A model generated the notes under the pieces. It was not told the origin of the DNA and made no database searches. It worked only from the letters and a program-made list of their open reading frames with translations. A DNA stretch of 64,000 nt from Streptomyces olindensis (GTDB lineage Bacteria > Actinomycetota > Actinomycetes > Streptomycetales > Streptomycetaceae): the NCBI GenBank assembly GCA_000696115.1, contig JJOH01000028.1:1-64000 (forward strand). The letters run 5' to 3'. Of the stretch, positions 26,727 to 35,132 are shown one piece after another. Made by a program: the position numbers and the translations under genes. Numbering within the stretch: the first letter of the stretch is position 1; every line of letters starts with the position of its first letter.

Positions 26727-28076
26727 CTACCGCACCAGGCACGGCCGCTTCGCGTCGAACGACCAGTCCGGGACGAGGTACCGCATCGCCACCGCGTCGT
26801 CCCGAGCCCCCAGCGCCTTCTCCCGGTACAGCTCGTGCGCCGCCAGCAGCCGGTCCATGTCGAGCGCGACGCCCAGCCCCGGCGCCTCCGGGACCGCGAC
26901 CTCCCCGTCCACGATCCGCGGCGGATCCACCGTCAGCCGTTCCAGCCCCTCCTGCCAGATCCAGTGCGTGTCCAGCGCGTTGTACTCCCCCGGCGCCGCC
27001 GCCCCGCAGTGCGTCACCATCGCCAGCGAGATGTCGAAGTGGTTGTTGGAGTGGCACCCCCACGTCAGCCCCGTCGCGTGGCACAACTGCGCCACCCGCA
27101 CCGACCCCTGCATCGTCCAGAAGTGCGGATCGGCCAGCGGGATGGACACCGACTGCAGAGCCAGCGCGTGGGCCAGCTGACGCCAGTCCGTCGCGATCAT
27201 GTTGGTCGCGGTGGGCAGCCCGGTCGCCCGGCGGAACTCCGCGAGGATCTCCCGCCCCGAGTAGCCGCCCTCCGCGCCGCACGGATCCTCGGCGTACGCC
27301 AGCGTCCCCACCAGCGGCCGGCACAGTTCGACCGCCTCGCGCAGCGACCAGGCCCCGTTGGGGTCAAGGGTGATCCGGGCGTCGGGGAACCGCCGCTTGA
27401 GCACCCGCACGGCCGCGACCTCCTCCGCTCCCTCCAGCACACCCCCCTTGAGCTTGAAGTCCCGGAACCCGTACAGCTCGTACGCCGCCTCGGCCTGCCG
27501 CACGATCGCCTCCGGCGACAGCGCCTCCTCGTGCCGCACCCGGTACCACTCCACCGGGGAGCCCGGCTCACGGACGTACTCCAGGTCGGTCCGGTCCGGG
27601 TCACCCACGTAGAACAGGTAACCCAGCACCCGTACGGACTCCCGCTGCTGCCCGTCCCCGAGCAGCGCCGCCACGGGCACGTCGAGGTGCTGCCCGAGGA
27701 GGTCGAGCAGCGCCGACTCGACGGCCGTCACCGTGTGCACCGTGGTCCGCAGGTCGAACGTCTGCGCACCCCGCCCACCGGCGTCGCGATCGGCGAACCG
27801 TTCCCCGATCTCCCGCAGCACCCGCTTGTAGTCCCCCACCTTCGCCCCGACGACCAGCGACTCGGCGTCCCGCAGCGTCCGGGTGATCTTCTCCCCGCCG
27901 GGCACCTCCCCCAGCCCGGTCCGCCCCTCGGAGTCGGTGAGGACGACGACGTTGCGGGTGAAGTACGGCCCGTGCGCCCCGGAGAGGTTCAGCTCCATGC
28001 TGTCCCGCCCCGCGACCGCATAGACGGCGAACGCCGTGACGACCGGCTGCCGACCGCTGCTCATCGGTTGCCCCAT
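26727..28076 (-). CDS. gudD: Glucarate dehydratase
   Basis: Enolase-superfamily enzyme of 449 residues that dehydrates D-glucarate to 5-keto-4-deoxyglucarate. The N-terminal capping domain has the GLGEVPGGEKI loop. The KxK catalytic pair is Lys208/Lys210 in DFKLKGG. Metal ligands lie in TLDPNGAWS, and ATNMIATDW and WGCHSNNHFDIS carry the base His. Length matches the E. coli enzyme (446). The start is ATG 28076 after AAGGGGC; ATG 28064 is also possible. It is 26 bp downstream of gntP in the same operon and is likely controlled by the divergent IclR protein. Confidence 0.95.
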   Translation of the reverse strand: MGQPMSSGRQPVVTAFAVYAVAGRDSMELNLSGAHGPYFTRNVVVLTDSEGRTGLGEVPGGEKITRTLRDAESLVVGAKVGDYKRVLREIGERFADRDAGGRGAQTFDLRTTVHTVTAVESALLDLLGQHLDVPVAALLGDGQQRESVRVLGYLFYVGDPDRTDLEYVREPGSPVEWYRVRHEEALSPEAIVRQAEAAYELYGFRDFKLKGGVLEGAEEVAAVRVLKRRFPDARITLDPNGAWSLREAVELCRPLVGTLAYAEDPCGAEGGYSGREILAEFRRATGLPTATNMIATDWRQLAHALALQSVSIPLADPHFWTMQGSVRVAQLCHATGLTWGCHSNNHFDISLAMVTHCGAAAPGEYNALDTHWIWQEGLERLTVDPPRIVDGEVAVPEAPGLGVALDMDRLLAAHELYREKALGARDDAVAMRYLVPDWSFDAKRPCLVR

Positions 28077-28102
28077 CAGTTGCCCCTTCACAGAAGTGTG
28101 GT

Positions 28103-29440
28103 TCACACACCGAGAACGTCGAGAACCCACTCGCCCACCAGCACCCCGCCCAGCCCGAGCACGGCCAGCACGGTCGTGTAGGACGTGCGGACCTTGATCG
28201 CCTCGATGACGGAGAGGTTGAAGTACTCCTTGAACAGCCAGAACCCGGGGTCGTTCACATGCGAGAACGCGATGGAGCCGCAGGCGACGGCCAGCACCAT
28301 CACCTCCGGGTGCACCCCGCTGCCCGCGAGCAGCGGCAGCGCCACCCCGGACGCCGTCACGACGGCCACCGTGGCCGAGCCGAGCGCGATGCGCAGGATG
28401 ACGGCGACGAGCCAGGCGAGGACGATCGGCGAGATGGACCAGCCGTCGGTGGCGTCCTTGATGTAGTCGGAGATCCCGCCTTCGACGAGGACGTTCTTGA
28501 AGGCCCCGCCCGCGCCGATCACCAGCAGGATCATCGCCATCGCCTGGGCCGCCGAGGTGCAGGAGGCGCCCACGTCGCTCAGGCTGCGCCCGATCCGGGG
28601 CCCGAACGCCCACACGGCCAGACACAGCGTCAGCAGCAGGGCGATCGGCGCCGAGCCCACGAACGCGACGACGTTCAGCAGCGGGGCCTCCCCGGTCGCG
28701 GCCATGTCGGTCACCGCGGCGGCCACGATCAGCACCACGGGGAACAGCGCCACGCACAGCGACCAGCCGAGCCCCGGCATCTCCTCCTCGGTGAACTCCC
28801 GCTCGCTGACGAGCCCCTTGGGGATGGACGGCGTCAGCCGCGCGACGAACGGCAGGCGGGGCCAGGTCAGGGCGATGAGCGCCCCCGCCGGCACGGCGAT
28901 GAACAGGCCGTAGAACAGGGTCAGTCCGACGGAGGCGTGGAAGGTCGCGGCGACCGCGGTGGGCCCGGGGTGCGGCGGCAGGAAGCTGTGCATGGTGGAC
29001 AGCGCGATGGACATCGGCAGCCCGACCCACAGCAGCTTCGCCCCGGTCACCCTGACCAGCGTGAACGCGATCGGCACGATGATGATGAACGCGACCTCGT
29101 AGAACATGGTCACACCGATCAGCATGGCCGTGACCACCATGGCCACCTGCACCCACCGCGGGCCGAAGGCGTCGAGGAGCCTGCCGGCGATCCGCTGGGC
29201 GGCACCCGAGTCCCCCATCACCCGGCCGACCATGGCGCCGAGCCCGATGGTCAGCATGGTGTCGCCGATCTGGTCCCCGATGCCTTCGGAGAGGACGTCC
29301 GGGATGGTCGCCACGGGGACGCCCTGGACGAGCGCGACCCCGACCGCCACCAGCAGCAGCGCCGCGAAGCCGTTCAGTCTCAGCCTGGTCATGAGGAGCA
29401 GCAGGATCAGAACGCTGATCCCGACGACGAGCAGAGGCAA
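28103..29440 (-). CDS. gntP: GntP-family sugar-acid permease
   Basis: Gluconate:H+ symporter family permease of 445 residues. It has twelve or more hydrophobic helices and the family signatures STMHSFLPPHPGPTA and FSHVNDPGFWLFKEYF. The start is TTG 29440, 7-8 nt after AAAGGGGA; no ATG or GTG fits better, and the resulting length equals the usual 445-450. Because gudD follows directly, the substrate is more likely glucarate or a related aldarate than gluconate. It is divergent from the IclR gene with a 13-bp direct repeat in the gap. Confidence 0.92.
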   Translation of the reverse strand: MPLLVVGISVLILLLLMTRLRLNGFAALLLVAVGVALVQGVPVATIPDVLSEGIGDQIGDTMLTIGLGAMVGRVMGDSGAAQRIAGRLLDAFGPRWVQVAMVVTAMLIGVTMFYEVAFIIIVPIAFTLVRVTGAKLLWVGLPMSIALSTMHSFLPPHPGPTAVAATFHASVGLTLFYGLFIAVPAGALIALTWPRLPFVARLTPSIPKGLVSEREFTEEEMPGLGWSLCVALFPVVLIVAAAVTDMAATGEAPLLNVVAFVGSAPIALLLTLCLAVWAFGPRIGRSLSDVGASCTSAAQAMAMILLVIGAGGAFKNVLVEGGISDYIKDATDGWSISPIVLAWLVAVILRIALGSATVAVVTASGVALPLLAGSGVHPEVMVLAVACGSIAFSHVNDPGFWLFKEYFNLSVIEAIKVRTSYTTVLAVLGLGGVLVGEWVLDVLGV

Positions 29441-29493
29441 GGCAGTTCCCCTTTGAACCGGTGCGCCGACGAGCGCGCGACGACTCCCATCCC

Positions 29494-29525
29494 CGTATGC
29501 AGATGGCGTCCACGTATGCAGATGG
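29494..29525. promoter_or_regulatory. Direct repeat, candidate IclR operator
   Basis: CGTATGCAGATGG occurs exactly at 29494-29506 and 29513-29525, a 19-bp period. It lies in the gap between gntP and the divergent iclR gene, where a shared operator is expected. Confidence 0.55.
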
Positions 29526-29597
29526 AGGTTAAGTGGGTGAACGACAGGGGTCAATGGCCGGGCGATCACGAATTACGGAGGGACCTACGATGAGCGC

Positions 29598-30389
29598 ATG
29601 GAGGGGAACAGCAGGGGCGTCCGCGGCGTGAAGTCGGCGGCCCGGACCGTCGCACTGCTGGAACTGCTCGCCGAGCGCGGAGAGGAGCCCTCACGCCTCG
29701 ACCAGCTCGCGGCGGAACTCCGGGTGCCGCGCAGCAGCATGTACCAGCTGCTCCAGACGCTCGTCGACGCCGGCTGGGTCCGCACGGACGCCACCGGCTC
29801 CCTCTACGGCATCGGGATCCGCGCGCTGCTCACCGGCACCGGCTACCTGGACGGGGACCGCCGCATCCGACTGGTCCGCCCGTACCTCGACGAGGCGTCG
29901 GACGCGCTGGGCGAGACCATCCACCTGGCACGGCTCGACGGCCGGGACGTCGTCTATCTCGCCACCCGCGAGTCCCACGAGTACCTGCGCACCATCAGCC
30001 GGGTCGGCCGCCGCGTCCCGGCGCACGCGGGGGCGCTCGGCAAGGCCCTGCTCGCCGAGCGCCCCGACGACGAACTGCCTTTCGGTGACGAGCCGTTGAC
30101 CGCCCTCACGGAGAACACGCACACCGACCGTGCCGCACTCCTCGCCGACCTGGCCGGGGTGCGCGAGCGCGGCTACTCCATCGACCGCGAGGAGACGGTG
30201 CCCGGCATCGCCGGCTTCGGCTTCGCCCTGCGCTACGGCACACCGGTCGTCGACGCCATCAGCTGCTCGGTGCCGGTGGCGCGGCTGACGCGGGAGCACG
30301 AGGAGCGCATCGTCGCCGTGATGCGGGACGTCAGGGCCAGGATCGAGTCCCGGCCGCCACCGGCCTCGGGAACGCCCGACTGGCGTTAG
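29598..30389 (+). CDS. IclR-family regulator of the glucarate operon
   Basis: Regulator of about 263 residues. The N-terminal winged helix (LDQLAAELRVPRSSMYQLLQTLVDAGWV) is followed by the effector domain, with HAGALGKALLAE and ISCSVPVARL. The start is uncertain. ATG 29598 is far from the ribosome site GGAGGG at 29578-29583. That site better serves ATG 29590, which opens a 13-codon frame ending at 29631 and overlapping GTG 29628 as GTGA. GTG 29628 is in the iclR frame and would give VKSAARTVALLE, a typical family start. It is divergent from gntP-gudD, so it probably senses glucarate or a breakdown product. Confidence 0.88.
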   Translation: MEGNSRGVRGVKSAARTVALLELLAERGEEPSRLDQLAAELRVPRSSMYQLLQTLVDAGWVRTDATGSLYGIGIRALLTGTGYLDGDRRIRLVRPYLDEASDALGETIHLARLDGRDVVYLATRESHEYLRTISRVGRRVPAHAGALGKALLAERPDDELPFGDEPLTALTENTHTDRAALLADLAGVRERGYSIDREETVPGIAGFGFALRYGTPVVDAISCSVPVARLTREHEERIVAVMRDVRARIESRPPPASGTPDWR

Positions 30390-30425
30390 CGCCCGCCGGG
30401 CACGGGCCGTCCGCCGAGGCGATCG

Positions 30426-30884
30426 TCAGCCGGCCGCCCCCTCGGGCAGGATCCCCGGCCGGAACGGCTCGACGCCCTCCAGGCGGCGCACCCGCGTCGG
30501 TTCGATCAGCAGCATCACCCGGCGCTCGCCGGGCAGCAGCCACGGGTACCGGTCCTCGCCGAGGTACTTGCGCGCCAGCCGGTCCATCGCCCGCTCCGCC
30601 TCGTCGCCCTCCACGAAGCGGACGACCTTCCCCCGGACCTCCGCCCGGTCGTACGGGTTGGCGGGGTCGTGGTGGGACAGCGAAACGTACGGATTGCGCC
30701 GCAGATTCTCCTCCTTCACCCGCCCGATCGAGGTGTTGACCATGACGTACTCCCCTTCGAGGTCCGCCCACATGGGCGAGACCTGGGGTGCCCCGTCCGC
30801 TCCCACCGTCGCCAGGTGCCAGAAGTTCGGCGCGAGAAGCCGCTCGCGCATATGCTCGTTGAGCTTGCCGTTCACGTGAGTCAC
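30426..30884 (-). CDS. PPOX-class F420/flavin-dependent oxidoreductase
   Basis: Split-barrel flavin- or F420-binding protein of 152 residues. The N-terminal LLAPNFWHLATVGADGAPQVSPMW and the VMVNTSIGRVKEENLRRNPYVSLS segment are typical of the PPOX class TIGR03618-like group. The latter segment contains the Lys and Arg residues that contact the cofactor phosphates. It reduces unknown substrates; the family includes biliverdin and quinone reductases. The start is GTG 30884. It converges on the IclR gene with 36 bp between. Confidence 0.85.
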   Translation of the reverse strand: MTHVNGKLNEHMRERLLAPNFWHLATVGADGAPQVSPMWADLEGEYVMVNTSIGRVKEENLRRNPYVSLSHHDPANPYDRAEVRGKVVRFVEGDEAERAMDRLARKYLGEDRYPWLLPGERRVMLLIEPTRVRRLEGVEPFRPGILPEGAAG

Positions 30885-31061
30885 TGCCTTTCCGGGCCCA
30901 CGACCGGCGGACCCGGCGCCATCCTCGCCCCGCCCCCGCCCCGGCCGACAGACGATCTTCGGCCCCGGTCGAACCCGCCGGTAGCCGTAGGTTCCTACAA
31001 TCCGTGATCCTGGCCGAACAGACCGTAGTCGCCGCTGCCCCGCGCCCCTAGCTTGTGGCCC

Positions 31062-31820
31062 GTGCGCCGACCTTCACCCCATGCGAGCGAGTCCTCCCCC
31101 ACGACCACGACCCCGCCCTTCGACGCCGCCGCGGCCCGCCGCCTGCGCGTGGCCCTCGGCATGACCCCCGAGCACGTCGCCCACGGCATGCGCGTCTCGT
31201 ACGGGCACCCCCATGTCTCCCCGGACCACGTCATCGCCTGGGAGCGCGGGATCACGGCCCCGACCAACTCCGAACTCACCGCCCTCGCGGGCGTGCTGTG
31301 GTGCTCGCCCGCGGAACTCATCGGCAGACCGCGCACCCTGCGCGAGCACCGCATCGCCCGCTGCCTCGCCCCCGAGGACGTGGCCCGGGCCGTGGGGCAC
31401 GACGTCCACAGCTACCTGCGCATGGAGGAGACCGACAGCTGGCGCGGCACCGACCGCCAGTCCGCCGCCCTCGCCGACCTGCTCGGACTCCGTCTGCCCG
31501 ACTTCGTCGCCGTCACGGGCCGGAACGCCAAGCTCGGCGAACTGCTGCGCAGCGCGGTCACCACCCGCTGGCAGGCCTACGTGCGGCCGGTCGCGAAGGT
31601 CGTCCCCCTGGACCGGCCGTTCCTGGAGGGCGCCCTCCAGGCGCTGCACGAGGACTACCAGGGGCACATGGCCGCCACCCTGAGCTGGGGCGGCGGGGGC
31701 AGCGATGCGGGCGACGCCGGCCAGGAGTTCCTCTACCGGATCGTGGAGCACTTCTGGGCGAAGCTCCAGGACGACACCGCCCGGGAGGGGGTCCAGGGGG
31801 TGTCGTCCGGAGGCGTCTAG
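31062..31820 (+). CDS. XRE-type helix-turn-helix regulator
   Basis: DNA-binding protein of 252 residues. A helix-turn-helix lies at about 22-75 (LRVALGMTPEHVAHGMRVSYG, then VSPDHVIAWERGITAPTNSELTALAGVL). A second, weaker one lies at about 93-150 (ECLAPEDVARAVGHDVHSYLRME-like). The C-terminal part (about 155-252) is not recognised. GTG 31062 has no ribosome site. A TAGCTT hexamer at 31049-31054 ends 7 nt before it, so the mRNA is likely leaderless. The 3' end overlaps the convergent pfkA stop by 4 bp. Its target is unknown. Confidence 0.82.
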   Translation: MRRPSPHASESSPTTTTPPFDAAAARRLRVALGMTPEHVAHGMRVSYGHPHVSPDHVIAWERGITAPTNSELTALAGVLWCSPAELIGRPRTLREHRIARCLAPEDVARAVGHDVHSYLRMEETDSWRGTDRQSAALADLLGLRLPDFVAVTGRNAKLGELLRSAVTTRWQAYVRPVAKVVPLDRPFLEGALQALHEDYQGHMAATLSWGGGGSDAGDAGQEFLYRIVEHFWAKLQDDTAREGVQGVSSGGV

Positions 31821-32842
31821 AAGACCGACTCGGCCTCGTCCATCCGGTCCTTCGGCACCGTCTTCAGCTCCGTCACGGCCTCCGCGAGCGGCACCATCAC
31901 GATGTCCGTCCCGCGCAGCGCGGTCATCCTGCCGAACTGCCCCTGGTGCGCCGCCTCCACCGCGTGCCAGCCGAAGCGCGTGGCGAGCACCCGGTCGTAG
32001 GCGGTCGGGGTGCCGCCGCGCTGGACGTGGCCGAGAATGACCGGCTTGGCCTCCTTGCCGAGCCGGCGTTCCAGCTCGTGGGCGAGGGCGGTGCCGATGC
32101 CCTGGAAGCGCTCGTGGCCGAACTTGTCGATCGCGCCCTTGCCGTAGTCCATGGTGCCGTCGGCGGGGTGGGCGCCCTCGGCGACGCAGACCACCGCGAA
32201 CTTCTTGCCGCGGGCGAACCGCTCCTCGACCATCTTGACGAGGTCGGCCGGGTCGAACGGGCGCTCCGGCAGGCAGATGCCGTGCGCACCGGCGGCCATG
32301 CCGGACTCCAGCGCGATCCACCCGGCGTGCCGGCCCATGACCTCCACGACCATCACCCGCTGGTGGGACTCGGCGGTGGTCTTCAGCCGGTCCATCGCCT
32401 CGGTGGCGACGCCCACCGCCGTGTCGAAGCCGAAGGTGCGGTCCGTGGAGGAGATGTCGTTGTCGATGGTCTTCGGGACGCCCACGACGGGCAGGCCCGC
32501 GTCGGACAGCATGCGGGCGGCCGTCAGCGTGCCCTCGCCGCCGATCGGGATCAGCGCGTCGATGCCGAACTCGTGGATCATGTCGGAGGCGTTCTCGCAG
32601 GCCTCGCGGAGCCGGTCGCGCTCCAGCCGGGACGAGCCGAGGATGGTGCCGCCGCGGGCCAGGATGCCGCTGACCGCGTTCAGGTCGAGGCTGCGGTAGC
32701 GGCCGTCCAGCAGGCCCGCGTAACCGTCTTCAAAGCCGATGACCTCGTCTCCGTAGTTGTCGACCGCCCGGTGCACGACCGACCGGATCACGGCGTTCAG
32801 GCCGGGGCAGTCGCCGCCTGCGGTGAGAACTCCGATACGCAT
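31817..32842 (-). CDS. pfkA: 6-phosphofructokinase
   Basis: Phosphorylates fructose 6-phosphate, 341 residues. The phosphoryl-donor loop is GGDCPG at 9-14. GGEGT is at 101-105 and the catalytic PKTIDNDI at 123-130 (Asp127). MGRHAGWIALESG and the E/R substrate residues follow. Lys124 in place of Gly is shared with the group that contains both ATP- and pyrophosphate-dependent enzymes. Gly104 (GGEG rather than GGDD) points to ATP. The start is ATG 32842. It is divergent from pta, with 187 bp between, linking glycolysis and acetate genes. Confidence 0.94.
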   Translation of the reverse strand: MRIGVLTAGGDCPGLNAVIRSVVHRAVDNYGDEVIGFEDGYAGLLDGRYRSLDLNAVSGILARGGTILGSSRLERDRLREACENASDMIHEFGIDALIPIGGEGTLTAARMLSDAGLPVVGVPKTIDNDISSTDRTFGFDTAVGVATEAMDRLKTTAESHQRVMVVEVMGRHAGWIALESGMAAGAHGICLPERPFDPADLVKMVEERFARGKKFAVVCVAEGAHPADGTMDYGKGAIDKFGHERFQGIGTALAHELERRLGKEAKPVILGHVQRGGTPTAYDRVLATRFGWHAVEAAHQGQFGRMTALRGTDIVMVPLAEAVTELKTVPKDRMDEAESVF

Positions 32843-33029
32843 CGTGCTGTGTCTCCTGCTCGCTGTTGATACCGGTGAGCCTCTGCCGATTGTTTCACGG
32901 CCCACAGCCCGGTGCCGCACCCCGGGCTGACGGGCGCCTTATCCATCGGCGGAGGTATTGTCAAGAGGGTTCTGCTCACCTCGGTGGGCGATTTTTGTGC
33001 CCCCACTCGAGACGAAACGGAGAGCGCGC

Positions 33030-35132
33030 GTGACCCGCAGCGTGTACGTGACCGGCATCGACCGCGGAGACGGCCGCCAGGTCGTCGAACTGGGGGTCAT
33101 GGAGCTCCTCACCCGGCAGGTCGACCGGGTGGGCGTCTTCCGTCCCCTGGTCCACGACGGGCCCGACCGCCTCTTCGAGCTGCTGCGCGCCCGCTACCGG
33201 CTCGCCCAGGACCCGGCGACCGTCTACGGCATGGACTACCAGGAGGCGTCCGCCCTCCAGGCCGAGGCCGGCACGGACGAGCTGGTGTCCACGCTCGTCG
33301 ACCGCTTCCACCTGGTCGCCCGCGACTACGACGTCGTCCTGGTCCTCGGCACCGACTACGCCGACACCCAGCTCCCCGACGAGCTGTCGCTCAACGCCCG
33401 GCTGGCGAACGAGTTCGGCGCGTCGGTGATCCCGGTCGTCGGCGGCCGCAAGCAGACCGTCGAGTCCGTGCTCGCCGAGACGCGCAACGCCTACCGCGCC
33501 TACGACACCCTCGGCTGCGACGTCCTGGCCATGGTCACCAACCGGGTCGCCCGCGAGGACCGCGACGAGATCGCCGGCCAGCTCGACTCCCGGCTCCCGG
33601 TGCCCTGTTACGTGCTGCCCGACGAGCCCGCGCTGTCCGCCCCGACCGTCTCGCAGATCAGCCACGCCCTCGGCGCCAAGGTGGTCCTCGGCGACGACTC
33701 CGGCCTCGCCCGGGACGTGCTCGGTTTCGTCTTCGGCGGCGCGATGCTGCCGAACTTCCTCGGCGCCCTGACCCCGGGCTGCCTCGTCGTCACCCCGGGC
33801 GACCGCGCGGACCTGGTCGTGGGCGCGCTCGCCGCGCACAGCGCCGGCACCCCGCCGATAGCCGGGGTGCTGCTCACCCTGGACGAGGTGCCCGGGGACG
33901 ACATCCTCACCCTGGCCGACCGCCTCGCGCCCGGCACCCCGGTGCTGTCGGTGGCCGGCACCAGCTTCCCCACCGCCGAGCAGCTGTTCTCCCTGGAGGG
34001 CAAGCTCAACGCGGCCACGCCGCGCAAGGCGGAGCGCGCCCTCGGCCTGTTCGAGCGGTACGCCGACACCGCGGACCTGGCCCGCCGCGTCTCGGCGCCC
34101 AGCAGCGACCGCGTGACGCCGATGATGTTCGAGCACAAGCTGCTGGAGCAGGCCCGCTCCGACCTGCGGCGCGTCGTGCTGCCCGAGGGCACGGAGGAGC
34201 GCGTGCTGCACGCCGCCGAGGTGCTGCTGCGGCGGGGCGTGTGCGAGCTGACGCTGCTCGGCCCGGTCGACCAGATCCGCAAGAAGGCCGCCGACCTCGG
34301 CATCGACCTGGGCGAGTCCCAGCTGATCGACCCGGCCGCCTCCGACCTGCGCGACGCCTTCGCCGAGAAGTACGCGGCTCTGCGCGCCCACCGGGGCGTG
34401 ACGGTGGAGCTGGCGTACGACGTCGTCTCGGACGTGAACTACTTCGGCACGCTGATGGTCCAGGAGGGCCTCGCCGACGGCATGGTGTCGGGCTCGGTGC
34501 ACTCCACGGCCGCGACCATCCGCCCGGCGTTCGAGATCATCAAGACCAAGCCGGACGCGGACATCGTCTCGTCGGTGTTCTTCATGTGCCTGGCCGACAA
34601 GGTCCTCGTCTACGGCGACTGCGCGGTCAACCCCGACCCGAACGCCGAGCAGCTCGCCGACATCGCCATCCAGTCGGCGACCACGGCCGAGCAGTTCGGG
34701 GTGGAGCCGCGGATCGCGATGCTGTCGTACTCCACCGGCACCTCCGGCTCGGGCGCCGACGTCGACAAGGTGCGCCAGGCCACCGAGCTGGTCCGCTCCC
34801 GCCGGCCCGACCTGAAGATCGAGGGCCCGATCCAGTACGACGCCGCCGTGGAGCCGTCGGTCGCGGCGACCAAGCTGCCCGGCTCCGAGGTCGCGGGGCA
34901 GGCGAGCGTGCTGATCTTCCCCGACCTGAACACCGGCAACAACACCTACAAGGCCGTGCAGCGCTCGGCCGGCGCGATCGCCGTCGGGCCGGTGCTGCAG
35001 GGCCTGCGCAAGCCGGTCAACGACCTGTCCCGGGGCGCCCTCGTCCAGGACATCGTCAACACCGTCGCCATCACGGCGATCCAGGCCCAGACCCCCGCCC
35101 CGTCCCCGAGCGAGAAGGCAGCCGCCCAGTGA
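33030..35132 (+). CDS. pta: Phosphate acetyltransferase, long form
   Basis: Converts acetyl-CoA and phosphate to acetyl phosphate, 700 residues. The N-terminal third is a P-loop-derived BioD-like region (ITGIDRGDGRQ-like start). A DRTGG domain follows (about 215-325). The C-terminal catalytic PTA domain (about 370-690) carries VVLPEGTEERVLHAAEVL and LSYSTGTSGSG. The start is GTG 33030 with GGAGAG upstream; the longer frame to 32958 lacks a ribosome site. The stop overlaps ackA as GTGA, so the two are coupled. Confidence 0.95.
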   Translation: MTRSVYVTGIDRGDGRQVVELGVMELLTRQVDRVGVFRPLVHDGPDRLFELLRARYRLAQDPATVYGMDYQEASALQAEAGTDELVSTLVDRFHLVARDYDVVLVLGTDYADTQLPDELSLNARLANEFGASVIPVVGGRKQTVESVLAETRNAYRAYDTLGCDVLAMVTNRVAREDRDEIAGQLDSRLPVPCYVLPDEPALSAPTVSQISHALGAKVVLGDDSGLARDVLGFVFGGAMLPNFLGALTPGCLVVTPGDRADLVVGALAAHSAGTPPIAGVLLTLDEVPGDDILTLADRLAPGTPVLSVAGTSFPTAEQLFSLEGKLNAATPRKAERALGLFERYADTADLARRVSAPSSDRVTPMMFEHKLLEQARSDLRRVVLPEGTEERVLHAAEVLLRRGVCELTLLGPVDQIRKKAADLGIDLGESQLIDPAASDLRDAFAEKYAALRAHRGVTVELAYDVVSDVNYFGTLMVQEGLADGMVSGSVHSTAATIRPAFEIIKTKPDADIVSSVFFMCLADKVLVYGDCAVNPDPNAEQLADIAIQSATTAEQFGVEPRIAMLSYSTGTSGSGADVDKVRQATELVRSRRPDLKIEGPIQYDAAVEPSVAATKLPGSEVAGQASVLIFPDLNTGNNTYKAVQRSAGAIAVGPVLQGLRKPVNDLSRGALVQDIVNTVAITAIQAQTPAPSPSEKAAAQ

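Noticed and set aside
26040..26730. Leftward and rightward open frames of 60-270 codons over the repeat
   Set aside because: They translate only the GC-rich repeat or the antisense of gudD, have no ribosome sites and no family features.
26727..29513. A 928-residue fusion of a transport-like region with gudD
   Set aside because: The N-terminal part is the out-of-frame shadow of gntP; gudD has its own start and ribosome site.
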